From Kiritimatiellia bacterium (GTDB lineage: Bacteria; Verrucomicrobiota; Kiritimatiellia; RFP12; UBA1067), in contig JAFVZE010000014.1 of assembly GCA_017508315.1 (NCBI GenBank), positions 1 through 16,404 on the forward strand: 16,404 bases of DNA, written 5' to 3'. Below the pieces are notes generated by a model, which did no database searches, was not told the DNA's origin, and saw only the letters and a list, made by a program, of their open reading frames with translations. Each line of letters begins with the position of its first letter. The stretch's first letter is position 1. Made by a program: the position numbers and the translations under genes. Shown one piece after another: positions 15,523 to 16,404 of this stretch.

Positions 15523-16404
15523 TGATCTGGAGTTTTTGTTGTTTCCAGTACATATCCGGCGAAAGGAAAACGAAACCCGGCACGCCGGAGATACCGAACG
15601 TCATGTCCTCACACACGTGCCCGCCAGGTTTGACAAGCTCGATCTTGCGCATGCGCGCGGCCCTTTCCGCCGGCAGCGGCACGCGCACCGGTTTCGATAT
15701 CTCTTCGTTCGAATACACCTCGTTCCCGTCGGCATCGCGCACCTTAAGTCCGCAATACTCGTTCCGGCCGCCGCTCGCGAAGAGCGACACTTCCGTATCG
15801 GCGGGAACGTAGACGTACACATTGCCGATCGCTCCGACCAGGCGCACCGCGTCCTGCCGCGCATCAAGCGCCACCGGAACGTCGGCGCCGACCATCGCGA
15901 TTCCGTTGCCGGCCGTAGCGACATCAATCGAATAAAATCCCGCCTTGGGCGCCTTGAACACGAACTCGTGCTCCCCGAATCCCGGAATCGCGAACGCGGC
16001 AAGCCGCGTCCTGCCGCCAAGCGCGCGCACCGACAGCGGCGATCTGGTAGGCGAGCGCCTGCCGATGCGCCTCTGCAGGACGACAAAGCACACCTCCCGC
16101 GCCGCGTCGGCGTAGAATACGAACGCCGATGATGCCGCTCCGCGCACGCAGATCGGATCGAAGCGCACGATCTCGCCGGACCGTCCGCCGTGAACCTTCG
16201 CCGAAGCGGCGTCAAACCCGACATGTTTCGGGAGCGGCTTCGCGGGCTTGTACGGAAACTCCACGGCATAACGCGCCGCGTCGAACACCTCCTTGACGCG
16301 CCCGGCCGGAGATTCGACCTCAACCTCTCCGGAGATGACGGTCGGCATTCCGATATATTCGCTCTCGCCTCTGATTTCAAGCCATTTGCGCGCGTGCGGC
16401 TGGC
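15512..16404 (-). CDS. C-terminal part of a beta-rich protein of unknown function
   Basis: The reading frame stays open to the right edge, so the visible 296 residues are a C-terminal fragment; a Met at 16348 is internal, as in-frame codons continue upstream (WLEIRGESEYIG). The content is beta-sandwich-like: FVFKAPKAGFYSIDVATAGN and NVYVYVPADTEVSLFASGG resemble the strand pattern of pre-peptidase or carbohydrate-binding sandwich domains, and the end reads GVPGFVFLSPDMYWK. No catalytic motif, transmembrane segment or C-terminal LILR-like tail is present. It lies upstream of operon A on the same strand and is separated from it by the promoter that overlaps its stop codon. It could be the tail of a large glycoside hydrolase or lyase, but nothing here proves that. 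Confidence 0.75.
   Translation of the reverse strand, partial: QPHARKWLEIRGESEYIGMPTVISGEVEVESPAGRVKEVFDAARYAVEFPYKPAKPLPKHVGFDAASAKVHGGRSGEIVRFDPICVRGAASSAFVFYADAAREVCFVVLQRRIGRRSPTRSPLSVRALGGRTRLAAFAIPGFGEHEFVFKAPKAGFYSIDVATAGNGIAMVGADVPVALDARQDAVRLVGAIGNVYVYVPADTEVSLFASGGRNEYCGLKVRDADGNEVYSNEEISKPVRVPLPAERAARMRKIELVKPGGHVCEDMTFGISGVPGFVFLSPDMYWKQQKLQITSD

Overview
This 16.4 kb window reads as a secreted-glycan-processing neighbourhood from a Gram-negative bacterium of the Planctomycetes-Verrucomicrobia-Chlamydiae group. I think a Kiritimatiellota/Lentisphaerota-type genome is most likely. This is inferred from several traits together: moderately high GC, many large secreted beta-rich proteins, autotransporter-associated strand repeats next to concanavalin-like modules, a RhaT-type transporter beside a creatininase-family protein, and a Tat-exported metallophosphoesterase. 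No rRNA, tRNA, CRISPR array, insertion sequence or integrase was seen. Every convincing gene lies on the minus strand, so transcription runs from the right end to the left.

Right end (15512-16404): the C-terminal part of a large beta-rich protein whose start is outside the window. It is followed by a near-consensus sigma-70 promoter (TTGACG, 17 bp, TATAAT) that overlaps its stop codon. A leader of about 285 nt comes next. It holds several perfect complementary segments of 7 to 11 bp, some mutually exclusive, and a possible 35-codon upstream ORF.

Operon A (15195-6618), four closely spaced genes: a 971-aa surface or adhesin-like protein with strand repeats and duplicated concanavalin-like modules; a 682-aa putative TIM-barrel glycoside hydrolase; an 815-aa GH16 enzyme with the full ExDxxE motif; and a 379-aa lipoprotein that looks like a five-bladed beta-propeller with an extra C-terminal domain. 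I infer a unit that binds and cuts an extracellular polysaccharide. The junctions (12-nt gap, ATGA overlap, 17-nt gap) imply cotranscription and coupled translation.

Middle (6483-3556): a probably monocistronic 975-aa secreted protein made of fibronectin-III-like folds with nested jelly-roll-like inserts. It has its own candidate promoter. Its last eight residues closely match those of the otherwise unrelated 971-aa protein, which suggests a shared C-terminal sorting or anchoring signal.

Operon B (3455 to the left edge): a creatininase-family amidohydrolase, a RhaT-family sugar/proton symporter, a Tat-exported purple-acid-phosphatase-like metallophosphoesterase, and the N-terminus of a secreted sialidase/BNR-type protein. 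Spacings are 6 nt, 45 nt and a 1-nt TGATG overlap. This fits uptake and downstream processing of deoxy-sugars released outside the cell. The substrate is not determined by the sequence.

The points most worth a second look are the structured leader of operon A and the shared C-terminal octapeptide.
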